Assembly (NCBI RefSeq): GCF_964275005.1
Contig: NC_092701.1
Span: 32,631,919 to 32,695,918 of the forward strand
Direction: 5' to 3'
Source of the DNA: Diadema setosum
Taxonomy: Eukaryota; Echinodermata; Echinoidea; Diadematoida; Diadematidae
Length of the DNA stretch: 64,000 nt
Shown: one piece after another, positions 12,522-24,399 of the stretch
Numbering within the stretch: the first letter of the stretch is position 1
How the letters are laid out: each line of letters starts with the position of its first letter
Notes under the pieces: model-generated
Told to the model about the DNA's origin: nothing
The model's input: the letters and a program-made list of their open reading frames with translations, nothing else
The model's database searches: none
Program-made: the position numbers and the translations under genes

Positions 12522-12909
12522 AGGGACTGTACAGTACTGGTTGAGGTGGGGATTCATGTTTTGAACATTCCTAAGTGAGATAATGAGAAACCTCGTATGA
12601 AATATGAAAGAGCACGTAATTTTAAGAAGGATTCAACGTTTATTTGATGAAAATTGGTTTTCAAATGGCTGAGATATCAAAAAAAAAAAGTGATAATAAT
12701 AAAAGGCGACAGGCCACGCCTTTTATTAGGATCTCTTTGTTTCACATTGTTTTTGGATATCTCAGCCATTTCAAAACCGATTTTCATCAAATAAACTTTT
12801 GATACCCCTCAGAATTGCATGCTCTTTGACATCTCATAGAGTGGTTTCTGAATATCTCGCAGAACGTTAATAGCTAAATCCTCACCTCAACCAGAACTGT
12901 ACACACCCT
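12522..12909. mobile_element. TTAA-flanked MITE, family A copy 1
   Basis: The inverted ends AGGGACTGTACAGT and ACTGTACACACCCT are bounded by TTAA at 12518-12521 and 12910-12913. The arms extend about 150 bp each and include CGATTTTCATCAAATAAA and its complement. A relative lies at 34718-35087. The TTAA target is typical of piggyBac- and Kolobok-type transposases. No ORF. Confidence 0.8.
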
Positions 12910-13389
12910 TTAATCTCCCTGCTGCTCTTTATCCTTGGTATTGATTACACAGTAATAGGCATCATTTATACCTCCATGGAGATTACTTATGTTCATGCAA
13001 ACATTGGTTTGTTTGTCTGTTTGCAAAATAACTCATAAGAGATCTGAACGGATTTGAATGAAATTCACAGGAAAAACTGATAATGACACAAGGAACAGAA
13101 CTTTGGTAATGATGCAGATCACTGTCTGGATCCAGGATTTTTTTAAAGTTTTGAAGGATTGCTTATCCCTAGCAAATGAGGCCTACAAACAGGGGAATTC
13201 AAGCTGTGCATATTTGACTTGTGCATATGTGCACTGATGAGCGCGGCACTTGAGGCGCAGCAGGGAGCTTACAGTGAAGACACTAGAAAGGATTCTTTAT
13301 CACTGGGAAATAGGGCTATTTTCAGCATATAAATAATCATTAATCATGTGGAAATGAGCTGCTTGGGAGAGGTCTGGGTCTCCAAGTGA

Positions 13390-13660
13390 TTTTCCAGTTT
13401 AAGTATCAATTCTTTGGCGATCACCTGGGCTGCCAATGGCAGTGAAAAAGTCGACTTTGGGACTGCGATCATAGCAGTAGGTATGACGGTGTGATTTGAC
13501 CACTGCACTGGGATTTCTCCCTACTCTCGACAAGAGAAGTGGGTTTCTTTTACATGCATAGGGTACGACTCTCCAATGCATGGGACAGACGGCTTTAAGT
13601 TTCCTCTGGAAGACTTGCTAATAGAGGAAAATCACCTGTCCATAGGGCACTACTGCTGGG
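13390..13660. repeat. Unclassified dispersed-repeat fragment
   Basis: The segment has the look of a widespread marine-invertebrate repeat: a TTTCTCCCTACTCTCG core, then GGGTTTCTTTTACATGCAT, then a GACGGCTTTAAG stretch. I recognise the pattern from memory only. No ends or tail were found, so class and boundaries are uncertain. Confidence 0.3.
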
Positions 13661-13876
13661 TATTGCCATGAACTTTGTGATACAGAAGTTTATTTTCAAA
13701 TAATGTTTTTATCAAATAATGATTGGAAGATAATACATCAGAGAACTTCGTGACACAAATGATAGTGAGCTTGGGATTAAAATGGACCATAAATCCATGA
13801 GATCAAAAAAATTCACATTGCCAATACCATACCCTAGAAAAACAAAATGAATGTAACCATCCATTGAAATAATGCA

Positions 13877-13923
13877 CCCCCCCCCCTATCATTTTTTTTT
13901 TTTTTTTTTTGGGGGGGGGGGGG
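13877..13923. repeat. C10 - T19 - G13 homopolymer hairpin
   Basis: Ten C, a short spacer, nineteen T and thirteen G follow one another directly, so the C and G runs can pair across the T loop. Run lengths may be assembly-sensitive. Confidence 0.7.
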
Positions 13924-15267
13924 TCAGTTGGCAAAAAATTTTAATCGAGTTTACCGTTTTGCATTTACAGTGTATTATGCTCTGGGGTGTTGTTGTTGCA
14001 ATTATTATTATTATTCACTGCTGCCCTGTTTACAACCATTAACTTACTGCATGTATTACACTAAGCTGGCAGTGCTCAGAAAGATGTACCAGATCCACAA
14101 ATCTTTCTGCAGATGTGGCAATTTGATAACTATACTAACCATCAGATTCACATGTCAGGTGAACTGACACTAGTCCTACTAATCTTAGTCAAGGCTTTTA
14201 TGGTAGCAAACAATGTAACTACAAACCATGCCTGCTTCAAGTTCCTTGTCCCTACAACTAGCTTCCTTGTTTGCCGGTTATAAAACCAGTAAAGCCAGGC
14301 CAGATGGGTCTTGGGAATTCATAGTTCTTTAATCAAGCACTCAATGAACACTCCTGATGTTTGAAATGATGTACTTGAGTCTCTGTAAAGGCATCCAGAC
14401 ATGCTCTTCAACTACACAGGCTATTTATTAACTTTGAAAATTGTCCAACCATGCTGTCCTACCACACAACACAATGACCATATTTATGGACCTAACATGT
14501 GGGCACGCAAATAAATCTAGTCACACGTATTAGGGTATAAGGCTCACAATGCTGTGGCGTATTATCCCATTGGCATTGTAAAATTTACCATTCTCTCTGT
14601 GCAACCAACAATGAACATGCACATACAAGGTAGAAAACCATGAGGTCTAGAACAACAGAATATGGAAGTTTGTTTGATTGTGATCATGTCACAGTCTTTT
14701 GTCAAATATCATTGCACAAGTCTTCTTGCAGTGGCTTGGATCTGGGTACAAGAATATGGTTTGCAACAACTGACTTCACAAATATTTGGGAGCTATGTTT
14801 ATGTGAAGTTGTTTAGAACCAGTTTCCAAGGCACGGACTGGCTATGGCGTCAAGTGTACACTTAAGTATTCTTCTATAGTGCAAGATTATCCATCGAGTT
14901 CTAGAGAGTATCAATTCTAGACATACATGTACAATGTAGCGGCTGTTTACTGTGCACAGCTTAAGAACTTCCCCAGTACCAGGCCCCCAACCACAGCTTG
15001 GACTACAGTACTGTAGATACAGCATCCCCTATCTAATGAACTTATTCCTCACCCATCTTTCAAGTTAATATAATAAGGGCTCTCCTCAGGTTGTGTTGAG
15101 CATGTTCTACCCAGGTGCCTACCCCCCCCCCCCCCACACACACACACACAGTTTACAATTGACCTTTTTGGGCAGGGAGAAAATGAAGGCACATTAAGAT
15201 GATCTCTACAAGTGCAGCTCAATTTAGTATGTAAATACTTAGGTTCATCTTATTCATTACACACTTA
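13924..15267. other. Non-coding sequence, no gene seen
   Basis: A short TTGTTG/ATTATT stretch lies at 13990-14015 and a C run with CA repeats at 15122-15150. Open frames are short and AT-driven. Confidence 0.5.
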
Positions 15268-16139
15268 GAGCGTGTTTCTACTGAGAGCACCTCGCATCAC
15301 CGTGAATTTTGTCTCTCGCATCACCTCGTATTTTACGATCACTCAAGCTGTTTCTACTGAGCGATAAAATATGCAGTGATGGGAGGTGACGAGCTAAATG
15401 CGGTGAATCCAAAAGTAGCGTATTTTCAGGTCACAGATCGGGTCGCGCTGCCTCTGCCATTTTGTGGTACAATGTAGGCCACTGAATTTCGTTTTGTCTT
15501 TCCGTCCAAAATGCCCCTCACCAACATTTCCTGCCACTTGGTTATTAGGAATCGTTACAGGTCGAGGATCCAGTTAATGCTCTCCCGGGGCTCCGACATA
15601 CTAACGTCAGTATTCCAGCGAAAACAAATTAAGGAATCTACAACTTCGAGACGATACGATGTTATGGGAAAATGAACACAGTGTAAAAATCAGAGTATAA
15701 TGTAGTATAATAGGCTGTTGGGCACGCAAACAATAGATGATGAATGCACGCAATTCACATGTACCACCTCATGTATTTAGTAGGAGTTGGTACAAGGCAT
15801 GATGTGCGCGCGAAACTACTGTTGCTGTGTCGGAGTGTGCGATGAACCAATATGAAAAGCGCGGGGTGAAAGCTCCCAATAATTTGAGACTTCCGGTACA
15901 CCGCGAATTTTGCTACCCGGTGTGTTTCTAATGAAAATCGTCCCTCGCATCACCACACATCGACCACCTCAAAAGGTGGACAACAGAGCACCTCGCATCA
16001 CCGCGCATCGGCCACTACCCGATCTGTTTCTATTGAGGAAAAATTTGAGGTGTCACCGCGCATCGTCGCACATCACCGCGAATCACCTTGCATCGCCTCA
16101 CATCACCTCGAATTTTCATCGCTCAGTAGAAACACGCTC
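15268..16139. mobile_element. 0.87-kb TIR element with GAGCGTGTTTCTACTGAG ends
   Basis: The left end GAGCGTGTTTCTACTGAG is matched by CTCAGTAGAAACACGCTC on the right. Near both ends the motif CATCACCGCG / CCTCGCATCACC is repeated many times, and CTGTTTCTACTGAG recurs internally at about 15350 and 16020, so the TIRs are partly duplicated inward. No transposase frame is seen. A clear target duplication was not found. Confidence 0.75.
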
Positions 16140-17496
16140 AATGATCTACACTAAATAGGAGACTACAATGTGTGTAGCGCTATATAACACAAACAGAAAC
16201 ACTCCCAGCACAGCAATGTATTTTTCAGGAGACCCTTGAAAATAGTACCTGGTACTGAAACCTGTAATGCATCATTTCAATTTTACCAGAGTGCTACTCA
16301 ATGGGGTTGTTGGTGTCTAAACATTCTTAATGTCTAGAAACCTAGGTCTTGGACAACTACCTAGAGTACATTGTAGGTCTACAGTGTGTAATAATGATAG
16401 CTGGGTATAGGAGATCTAGTATTAGTACCGTAAATGCAGTGAGTTTCATTACCTGAATTATTAATGATGATGCCCAGTACGTGAAAGACTTGGGACAATC
16501 AATAGGTCTGATCCTGAGCCTCGAAAGTTCAAAAATGATATATCCACAAGGTGGTCAGTTTATGCATTCTGGAATTATTACACTATTGTTTTCAGTGGTC
16601 ACTGAGTTTAGACTTGAGGCCATTAACTGATGAAACCTCAACAGTATTTCAGCAGAAAGAGCTGTTCCAGGAATTCACTGATCTCTGCAGGTATCTTCCC
16701 TTATCAATTTAAGCTTATGACTGCATGTACAATCTTAAATCAACACGGAGAACAGCTGGATCAAAATCTTCCATATCATGCATTATCTTCAGGAGTTAAA
16801 ATATCTGCATGTTCACATCTATCAAGTTGAGGAATGAAATTCCAAAAGACCTCTCAGAATATGACAATGATTTAACTTCATCAGAAACTAACTTGGTCGC
16901 TCTCCTCTAACCCAATTCAAGCTTTCCTGCATCACACTTTTTAAGTTCACATTTAGTTAAAAGAACAATCTTCTATTAACTTTTTATGCGCCATGGTGTA
17001 AACCCCCTATGTGCCACATTATTCTGAGACTGCAACTGAACATAGACATGCTTTGGGAAAACATTAGTTCTTCAAATCTATGAAACTTTTTGTAGATTTT
17101 TTGATACACTGGACATGTAGTGGGCAGAGCTGTAGAAAAAATGTCAAGCTTTGCTTTGATGTATTCCTAAAATCTTATGACAAATCTATGATTATTTTTC
17201 TTTCAAATTCATGACCAGTAACTGTATCACTGCCCATGACTTTTGCACACAAGACAGTGACAGAAACTTAAGAATTTACTCACAAATCCAATAGGTAACG
17301 CCATTTGATATTCAATCAGCACTTATACAATGTAATGAAAGCTGCGTGTGACAGTTATTGAATCAAGGGCATTAATATTGCACTGTGGCATTCAGCGATT
17401 TATCCATTGGTTTGGGCCGGTTTGTGGTGTTGAGCAAAATATGCAAACTTGGCAAGCCGTCGATTGAGTCGAGCATGCGAACTAGCACACACAGAG
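16140..17496. other. AT-rich non-coding sequence, no gene seen
   Basis: No coding frame, RNA gene or repeat structure could be supported. Confidence 0.5.
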
Positions 17497-17500
17497 TTAA

Positions 17501-17857
17501 AGGGGAAGGCTAGTAACTGATCAGTGGGAATCAGTAGAAATACTGGGAGATGATTGTTCCAATCCTTATGGGATTCATTCAAGAGTTCATTGTATATCTA
17601 TTGTTGTGTGAAAATGATTTGCTTCAGAATGGTCTCATATTCAAGTAATGTGCAGTTTAATGCTTCCAGGTTAGCGTCCCTGGTCAGTGACGGAGCATTA
17701 ATATGCACATTACTTGAATATGAGACCGTTCTGAAGCAAATCATGTTCACACAACAATAGATATACAATGAACTCTTGAATGAATCCCATAAGGATTGGA
17801 ACAATCATCTCCCAGCATTTCCACTGATTCCCACTGATCAGTTACTAGCCTTCCCCT
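17501..17857. mobile_element. TTAA-flanked, near-perfect 357-bp palindrome
   Basis: Arms of about 160 bp are almost identical inverted copies, starting AGGGGAAGGCTAGTAACTG, around a central loop of roughly 35 bp near 17680. TTAA lies immediately outside both ends (17497-17500 and 17858-17861). The low divergence between the arms points to a young insertion or recent arm conversion. No ORF other than mirror-image shadows on both strands. Confidence 0.85.
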
Positions 17858-18051
17858 TTAAGAGCTGCCTGACTATTAACTAGAGACTTATTACACAATA
17901 AAACAAACACTAAATTCAGAGTCAAGTTAGTAAAAGAAAAAAAAAAAAATCTTTTGCTCTTACCAAGTACTTAATTTGCACTGGGCAGCAAAAAAAAAAA
18001 AATGGCTGCTGAAAACTGCTTATCCAATGAAGGCGAGCCAATGAAGTAAAA

Positions 18052-18179
18052 TGGAGTCAAAAGGGGCCTGAGCTTTCAATCCTAGCAGAATCTTCGTCAG
18101 AGGCAAAAAAAAAGAGGGATTTTTTTTGCCTCTGACGAAGATTCTGCTAGGATCGAAAGCTCAGACCCTTTTGACTCCA
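18052..18179. repeat. 128-bp foldback with CTGACGA...GAAA arms
   Basis: TGGAGTCAAAAGG...CCTTTTGACTCCA bounds arms of about 60 bp that meet at a short A/T loop. Each arm contains CTGACGAAGATTCTGCTAGG followed by ATYGAAAGCTC. The arms differ at only a few positions. This looks like two head-to-head copies of the end of some retroelement or a small MITE. Confidence 0.65.
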
Positions 18180-19310
18180 ATTTGCACTGGGAACGACTCT
18201 GTGTACAGCACTGTACACAGTGCTGGGAAAAATGTGTATGGGTAAGACTTCCTTATTAATGCATCCCCCCCCCCCCCCAATACCCGACCACTTGCCTATG
18301 TGTGTGGGACTGTGAGTGCATGCATCCGCACATTAAAGCTAGCAAAGGCAAGGTAGGATACTAGGACTGACTGGTTAGTGTAGAGTGGTGTAAGTGGAAA
18401 AATTAGTGGGGGGGGGGGGGGGAAGAGACATTTAATTTTAAGTTTTTCCAAGAAAATACAACCCAATATCGCCTTCTTCCTTTGAATGTAACTTACTATC
18501 AATCTTCGTTCATGATGATCACTCTCTTCATCTGAATTTGAATGCATCTGATATCGAGGGTTTTTGCTATGACATGGGGATGATGCATCAAAGTGACATT
18601 TTCCAGGACTGAATTTGAGCTCTAAGTTTATTAGAGAGTGTAACACTAACAGTTAGTACCACCATACGTCATTACGTGGTCGGACCGGAAAAGTTGTGGG
18701 ACCGGACTAAAAATTTACTTCCGCAAACACAATAAAATGCCATAAAATAAACACAAAATACAATGGCTTTTGAATGAATATTTCATACCAATTTTTGAGG
18801 TAACTTCTCTAAAGCAGAATTCGGCGATTTGTTTCATGATATGTCAACCAGAAGAAGCGCACAATTGATCTATCACTCGGGCGATGTGAAACTTGTGTGC
18901 GTGTTTGAGTCAGAAACAACAAACTTCAGTGTTAATCCATTCCCATAGACAATACACGCAGGCTGGAACAATGTACAACGTTCAAAATATATAAATGCAA
19001 CTGCAAGGGTTTCAGTTAAGTTCTCTAATCACGACGAAAATTGATTTCGTTCGCTTTGCTTTGGAAGAACTGTTAAGTATCATTTTCAGAACCTCATCAT
19101 TGTGTATTGGAATATTTTTATTGAGAATGGCAATGTGAAAAATTCATCTAACGTTAAATCTCAACTTCTGAAGTGTCCGGGTACACAACCTCTAACTAAC
19201 GTTACACTGTATGTGTAACTCGTTAGAATCTGACTGGCATTTGGCATCATCTGCATACAGACTTACACTATTAAAGTACAATGTGATACATCATTCATAA
19301 CGTTAGAACC
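18180..19310. other. Non-coding sequence, no gene seen
   Basis: A C run lies at 18265-18279 and a G run at 18409-18422. The 116-codon minus-strand frame at 18296-18646 spans the G run and is not coding-like. Confidence 0.5.
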
Positions 19311-19439
19311 CTATTTCACAATGACATTTGGAGCAGAACTGGGCCTTGGATGTTGGACACTTCCCTGGCTCCCGAGGAACACCACTCCAGTGCCTCCAGA
19401 CTGTCCTCCACGAAGCCTCCCTCAGCTCAGCTAGCTCAC

Positions 19440-19775
19440 CTCGAGTCGTACAATTGTACTCGTCCTCGGCTCGGACGATGACCCTGCGTCGAATCCTGCC
19501 ACTCCTGCAGATGTGTAAGATGCGTCAATCTAGACTCTAGTTTAGGGGCTATATTAATATAAATTTCACTCATAAATAGATCACAACTTACGATTAGAAA
19601 AGCTTGAATGCATGGCCTGTGGGATCACCAACAATAGACAACATCGCTTGTCACTCCACTTTGACTGCACGGCGCGTTTCACGCAGCAGCTGCAGATGTC
19701 GAACGTTGATCGGTCCGGATCGTTGATCGCCCCTCGATGTAAATGTTTGTGGACAGCCACAGGGGCAGGATCGAG
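19440..19775 (-). CDS. Possible pair of spliced exons (strand uncertain)
   Basis: A GC-rich island. On the minus strand, a 61-codon frame (19775 to 19592) follows a CTCTAG acceptor and ends at a perfect GTAAGT donor in phase 1. After an 87-bp intron, a CTGCAG acceptor opens a 65-nt exon (19504 to 19440) that keeps the frame and ends at a GTGAGC donor. The first exon has a Cys cluster (DICSCCVKRAVQSKWSDKRC). No start codon or family is recognised. The opposite strand is also open: 19328-19517 with a GTAAGA donor, then 19580-19778, which includes LECMACG and ends in TAG. I cannot decide between strands from sequence alone. Confidence 0.3.
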
Positions 19776-21311
19776 CTAGAGGATCTAGATTAATGGATCA
19801 TGGACATAGACCATACACAGCTAACGTTAGCTGCTGCATGCATGCAGTACAGTAGGCCCTATAGTAAACAGAACCCTGTCTGTATTAGCTGGCTGTGTTG
19901 CTAGCATGCTACGCTAGCTTTTCGTCATAGCATAGTGAGTGTCCCTGCCCGCGCCTCGAAATCCATGCGCTGGGGTGTTACTGAACCGCGCGGGTTGACT
20001 ACGACGTAACTACGGTGAAGCGGCTACAGCGCCATCACTCGTTTTTATGGTTGGATGGCGCTGTTTCACAATAGTGCGGCGTCGTCATTGTGAATAGTAC
20101 ATGTATTCTATTCCCCTCTTCCTCTCTGTATTTTATCGTAAAGTAATCATAATTATTTTGGGATTTTATCATCAAAATTAATCAATAACATATTATCGGG
20201 TTCGGAACAATGTCGCGGACGAATTTCATCGGAAAAAACAGTGAAAACAAAAAGTCCTACGAAGTACATAAGAAATTAAAAAAACAATAAAAATGATTTG
20301 TTTTTTTCCTGATGGCACAATTTTTTCATCTACATCAGCTATAAGGATACTAGAAAGGATATTTACACAAAAATGTGACTTTTTTAGCTTTAATTAGTGA
20401 TTTATGGCAAATGGTCTTATATTTATGCATCGTTATGCATAAATTAGCTTAAATTACCACGGTAATGATCGCAGTCTCTTGCCTTTCTGTGATTATAATG
20501 CCCAGAAATACACAATATTCTAAAATCTATTCTTTTAAATCCCCGGGTTTTTTTTTTCTTCTAAATTTCATTTATTGTAACAACATAACATATTCTGAAT
20601 AAATGATAAATCACTTAGTTAGTGTTTATCGTGATTTTCACGATTCCTGCTGAACTTTTTGTGATATTATGTAATATAATTATTATGTCTAATGCATCAA
20701 ATACTGTCATGTTCATAAAGTATGCATGTATTGTGTTTTGAATTAATTCGTAGGACAGTGTGCTAAGCCATTACGCCATGTAATGTTATTTTCAAGATGT
20801 ATGTACTGTATTCTCTTTATTAATGATGAAGAGAAAACATGTGTGATTTTTTTTAAGGCAAAAAACAAAGCAAACAAAGCAAAGCAAATGATTTTTTTTT
20901 TTGGAAAAATCTGAAAAACTTTACATTTTTTTTTTCAGATTACGTCACAGGCAATGTGTGTGTTAATTTTCGTCGCTATCGCTCGGTAAACGGCCGAGAT
21001 TTCGGCTCTATCATCTTCCGAAATAGCCCGGCCCACCCTGAAGGCGCTTTGTCATTCATTTCGATTGGAAGTAAATTCCAGACGATTTCCATAATCATTC
21101 CACATCATGTAGTACACACATCGACAGCCCATGTATAGGTTTGTGGAATTCCTTGAGATGTGGTCCTTGAACATGAGACACCAATACTAGTACTCTGAAA
21201 GGCCCAAAACAATCATTGAACGAGGATGATGACATAGGAGGCTCCCATTATATCAGAAATATACAATGTAAATCCATTACAAATTTTTGGCGCTTGCTTA
21301 AGAAGTTCAAC
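19776..21311. other. Non-coding sequence, no gene seen
   Basis: A short GC-rich patch lies at 19940-20095, with tracts of A/T-rich sequence beyond. The 20956-21138 frame is short and unsupported. Confidence 0.5.
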
Positions 21312-21520
21312 ACGACAATTGCTCCTGCGACAACATTGCTCCAGTCTTATTTTCTCCAAGGACTTAGGGTTAGGGTTAGTGATGTGAGAGAGTTTTATAT
21401 AGGTTTAGTTTGATGTGAGGATTAGGATTAGGGTTATAGGGTTATGTGGGGTAGAAATTATGTTTGGCTAAGCGTAACATTTCATGGGAGCAATATGGAT
21501 TGTCGCAGGAGCAAATGTCA
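21312..21520. mobile_element. MITE with TTGCTCCTGCGACAA ends and TTAGGG-like core
   Basis: TTGCTCCTGCGACAAC and ATTGCTCC on the left are answered by GGGAGCAATA and TTGTCGCAGGAGCAA on the right. The loop carries degenerate telomere-like units (AGGGTTAGGGTTAG at about 21363-21376; ATTAGGGTTATAGGG at about 21427-21441). No ORF. The outer boundaries are approximate. Confidence 0.6.
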
Positions 21521-22289
21521 TGGAATTGTAAAATTTCTGCATTTTTTTTTTTTTTGTTATCTCCCACTCATGCATTCTTATGGTGAAGCTGGCCATGTCG
21601 TCACGACCTTGTTCAAGGTGATTTGTTATAAACTTTTAAAACGTTCTTATTCCTCATCCAAATCACTATAAATTCTGAAAATCTGTACCCAGTATAACCA
21701 ATATATAGTTTGTTCAAAATGCCTGTTATTTTTTAAAAGTCTAAAAATTATCCGGAGTTCTCAACTCTGAACAAACTCGGGCACATGCCCGCCGGGTGTG
21801 AAATGGTCCCGGTTGCCTGGAGCGAAATACTACAATATCCCTAATTGAAGCTGTAAGTTGGGAGAAAACACACACACTCAAACACGCACGCGCACACACA
21901 CACTCAAATAAACAAACAAACACACGTATAAACTCACTATTGTTTTCGTTAGTTACGGAAAGATGTCATTTACACTAATACTTCTCGCTGTAAAGAATCA
22001 ATGCTCGTCATTAAATCACATGAGTTTGCATATTACAATTGCTGAATCAAATATAACACACAATGTAAGCATACAGATTATATACACATACATAATCTAT
22101 ACGTACTATGTAATATGTCTGTGTGTTAGTATTTTATGAGTGTTTGTGGAAGACAGTGTCCAAATTTGCTTCATATCAGACCGTTTTTCTTCATTTTCAG
22201 CTGCCAAGGTGAAAATGAAATGTTTACAGGGCCTATACGTATCCGTTTGATCCATTGGTGTTACAATGTAATCAAGATAGATGTTTACA

Positions 22290-22344
<55 letters not shown>

Positions 22345-22710
22345 CACATGAACAAGACTACACTTGTACGAACAGATTTCAGATGCATGATTGTGCGCTT
22401 TTATTCACCTGTTATACACAACAGGTTTGTGACAAAATTTGACAAAGCATGAATGCTCTCAGGTAACAAAGTGATCCACTTGTGACACATTGAGTATGAC
22501 GTGTACAACACAAATGCATTTCTCGTTCATAATTTTGCACTTGTCTTTAGCATGATCGTCTTCTTAAACACATTATTTGTGGATCTTGATCCTCATCCTC
22601 ATAACATCATTAGAAATATTTTCATTACCTTGAATTTGGTTTTATGCAACGCGATTTTATCACGAAGAAAACACGACCATGTTATGGAATGCTTTTTATG
22701 AGACTGACAT
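21521..22710. other. Non-coding sequence with a long CA microsatellite
   Basis: An ACAC repeat of about 50 bp is at 22290-22342, with smaller CA repeats at 21867-21905. Frames reading through the repeat are artefacts. Confidence 0.6.
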
Positions 22711-22711
22711 A

Positions 22712-22880
22712 ATTATTATCCAAGTCCCTTCCGAAGGAGCTAACCAATGAGGGTTTATACCTTGCGGTAGCCCAAGCCAAACACAAATCGTGGCCGTCAC
22801 CCAGAACTCGAAACAGGGACCTCGAGATCGGGAACTCGTTTTCTTTTCCACTGATCCACAGCAGATCCTCTATTGTTGAA
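22712..22880 (-). mobile_element. tRNA-derived SINE
   Basis: On the minus strand, an A-box-like TGGATCAGTGG (22848-22858) is followed about 33 bp later by a B-box-like GTTTCGAGTTC (22804-22814), the spacing of a tRNA internal promoter. Downstream comes an unrelated body (GGGCTACCGCAAGG), as in a SINE. A tRNA cloverleaf cannot be drawn in full, so it is not a functional tRNA gene. The tail boundary is uncertain. Confidence 0.5.
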
Positions 22881-23580
22881 TCGACCTTACTACGTTTGCT
22901 TCTTTCCTGTAGTATACCATTCCTTCTGCTTCACATTGTGCCCATTAGGTGAAGTAATTGGAAACATGAAATTTATATTTGACTATCACTTTTTATCCTC
23001 CTTTGGTTATTATCATTATTATTTTGATATGAAGAGATCATTTTGAATTTTTGGAAAGTATCTCATACTTTCAGGCGTATCTTTAACATTTCGGAGGATG
23101 CGATTTAGTATTCATTTGTTAAAATAACCAGGAGGCCACAAGGCTTCTTTTGGTTTTAGTACTGATTGAAAAAAAAAAATCGGGTCTTAATCTCAATATG
23201 ACCAAAAAAAAAAAAAAAAGAGTAAGGCACCTTGTAGTGGAAATAAGCTCCTTCAGAAATAAAAAAAAGAGCAATAATAAAACCCACAGCCTGATAAATG
23301 ACACCAGTCGCGTGGTACCATTCGCAATCAAACTCCGCTGAGTAATACAGTACAGTTGGCACCGAGTTAAAAATGCGAAAAAAAAAAACTTCATGAGTTT
23401 GAAAATATATAAGTTGATATAAATATAATATACATATATATAATCTTTGAATTTCTATATACAAGCGACAGATAAAAAATACTCGTGCCTCATCTCTGTG
23501 TCCGTGATGTCCATTTAAAAGCACTTTTTTTTTTTTATTGAGAGTGTAAGTTGATGAGTGGGAAAGATGTCTTTTCCCCA
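22881..23580. other. A/T-rich low-complexity sequence
   Basis: There are several long A or T runs (23168-23177, 23203-23219, 23380-23389, 23525-23536). No gene is seen. Confidence 0.5.
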
Positions 23581-23860
23581 AAAAGTCTCTCTTTAGTTTG
23601 CGGATGTTCCTGTCGTCAACACATCGAGCGTCACAAGAGGGCGGTATTCCCCTGCAGCGAGATGGCAAAGCAGCTAGCTCACGTGGGAGGAGGACCGAGT
23701 CCGGTCTACTTGAACTGTATGCAGCTATCACGCAGCGGACGTGACTAGGATATTGTCGCCGCCGCCGCGGCGCGCCGTGCGTCCCGCTTCTTGTACCAGT
23801 CCTCCCGGCTGCCGGTGTATTGCTTTCGAGGAACGGAGCAATGAGGGAGAGCAAGATTCA
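23581..23860. other. GC-rich, CpG-rich island without a clear gene
   Basis: GC content rises sharply, with GCCGCCGCCGCGGCGCGCC at about 23759-23775. Frames are open on both strands (for example minus 23854 to about 23540), but none has splice sites or a domain I can defend. It could be a first exon or promoter. Confidence 0.3.
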
Positions 23861-24399
23861 TCCGACGCGTAGTTTAGAGTACTGTTCATCATCTACATTT
23901 GGAAAGATAAGCCATAGGAAAGATGACGTAAGTTTATGAAATACAAGTCACTATGGGGAATACAATGAACAGAAAGTGCACAAGTTTCGATGGGAGGAAA
24001 CAAACAAGAAATGTTTTTTGATCGACTTACTGTCTAACATTTATAGTTAAAACGAAAATTGTATTACAGGACAGTCAGACTTTTGTGTATTATTTTCATG
24101 AACTTTTAAAAATGAAAATGTGACCTTCTGTTAAGGAAAAATTGAAATATAGGACGAAGCTTTTGTGACAGCTTTCGTGACCCCGACGGCAGTTGCCTAA
24201 CAAATAAACTACCGTACTTGGAATTACCGTGCTCGTGTATGAATGGTTCTAATATTTGTCAGACTATGTTCCATAATATCTACAATCATTTCCAGTAGCA
24301 GGAACAGTGTAAGAGACGATACTTGGCAAATAGCGTCATTTATACACCATACTTACGATTTGACCATTGGCGCGGCAAGTTGTCAGTCGAACTCGACGT

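Noticed and set aside
18296-18646. 116-codon minus-strand frame
   Set aside because: It crosses a 14-base G run that yields a Pro run, and shows no coding composition.
23156-23854. 232-codon minus-strand frame
   Set aside because: It begins in the GC island but continues through A/T homopolymers into low-complexity sequence. No domain, and no splice logic for the first part.
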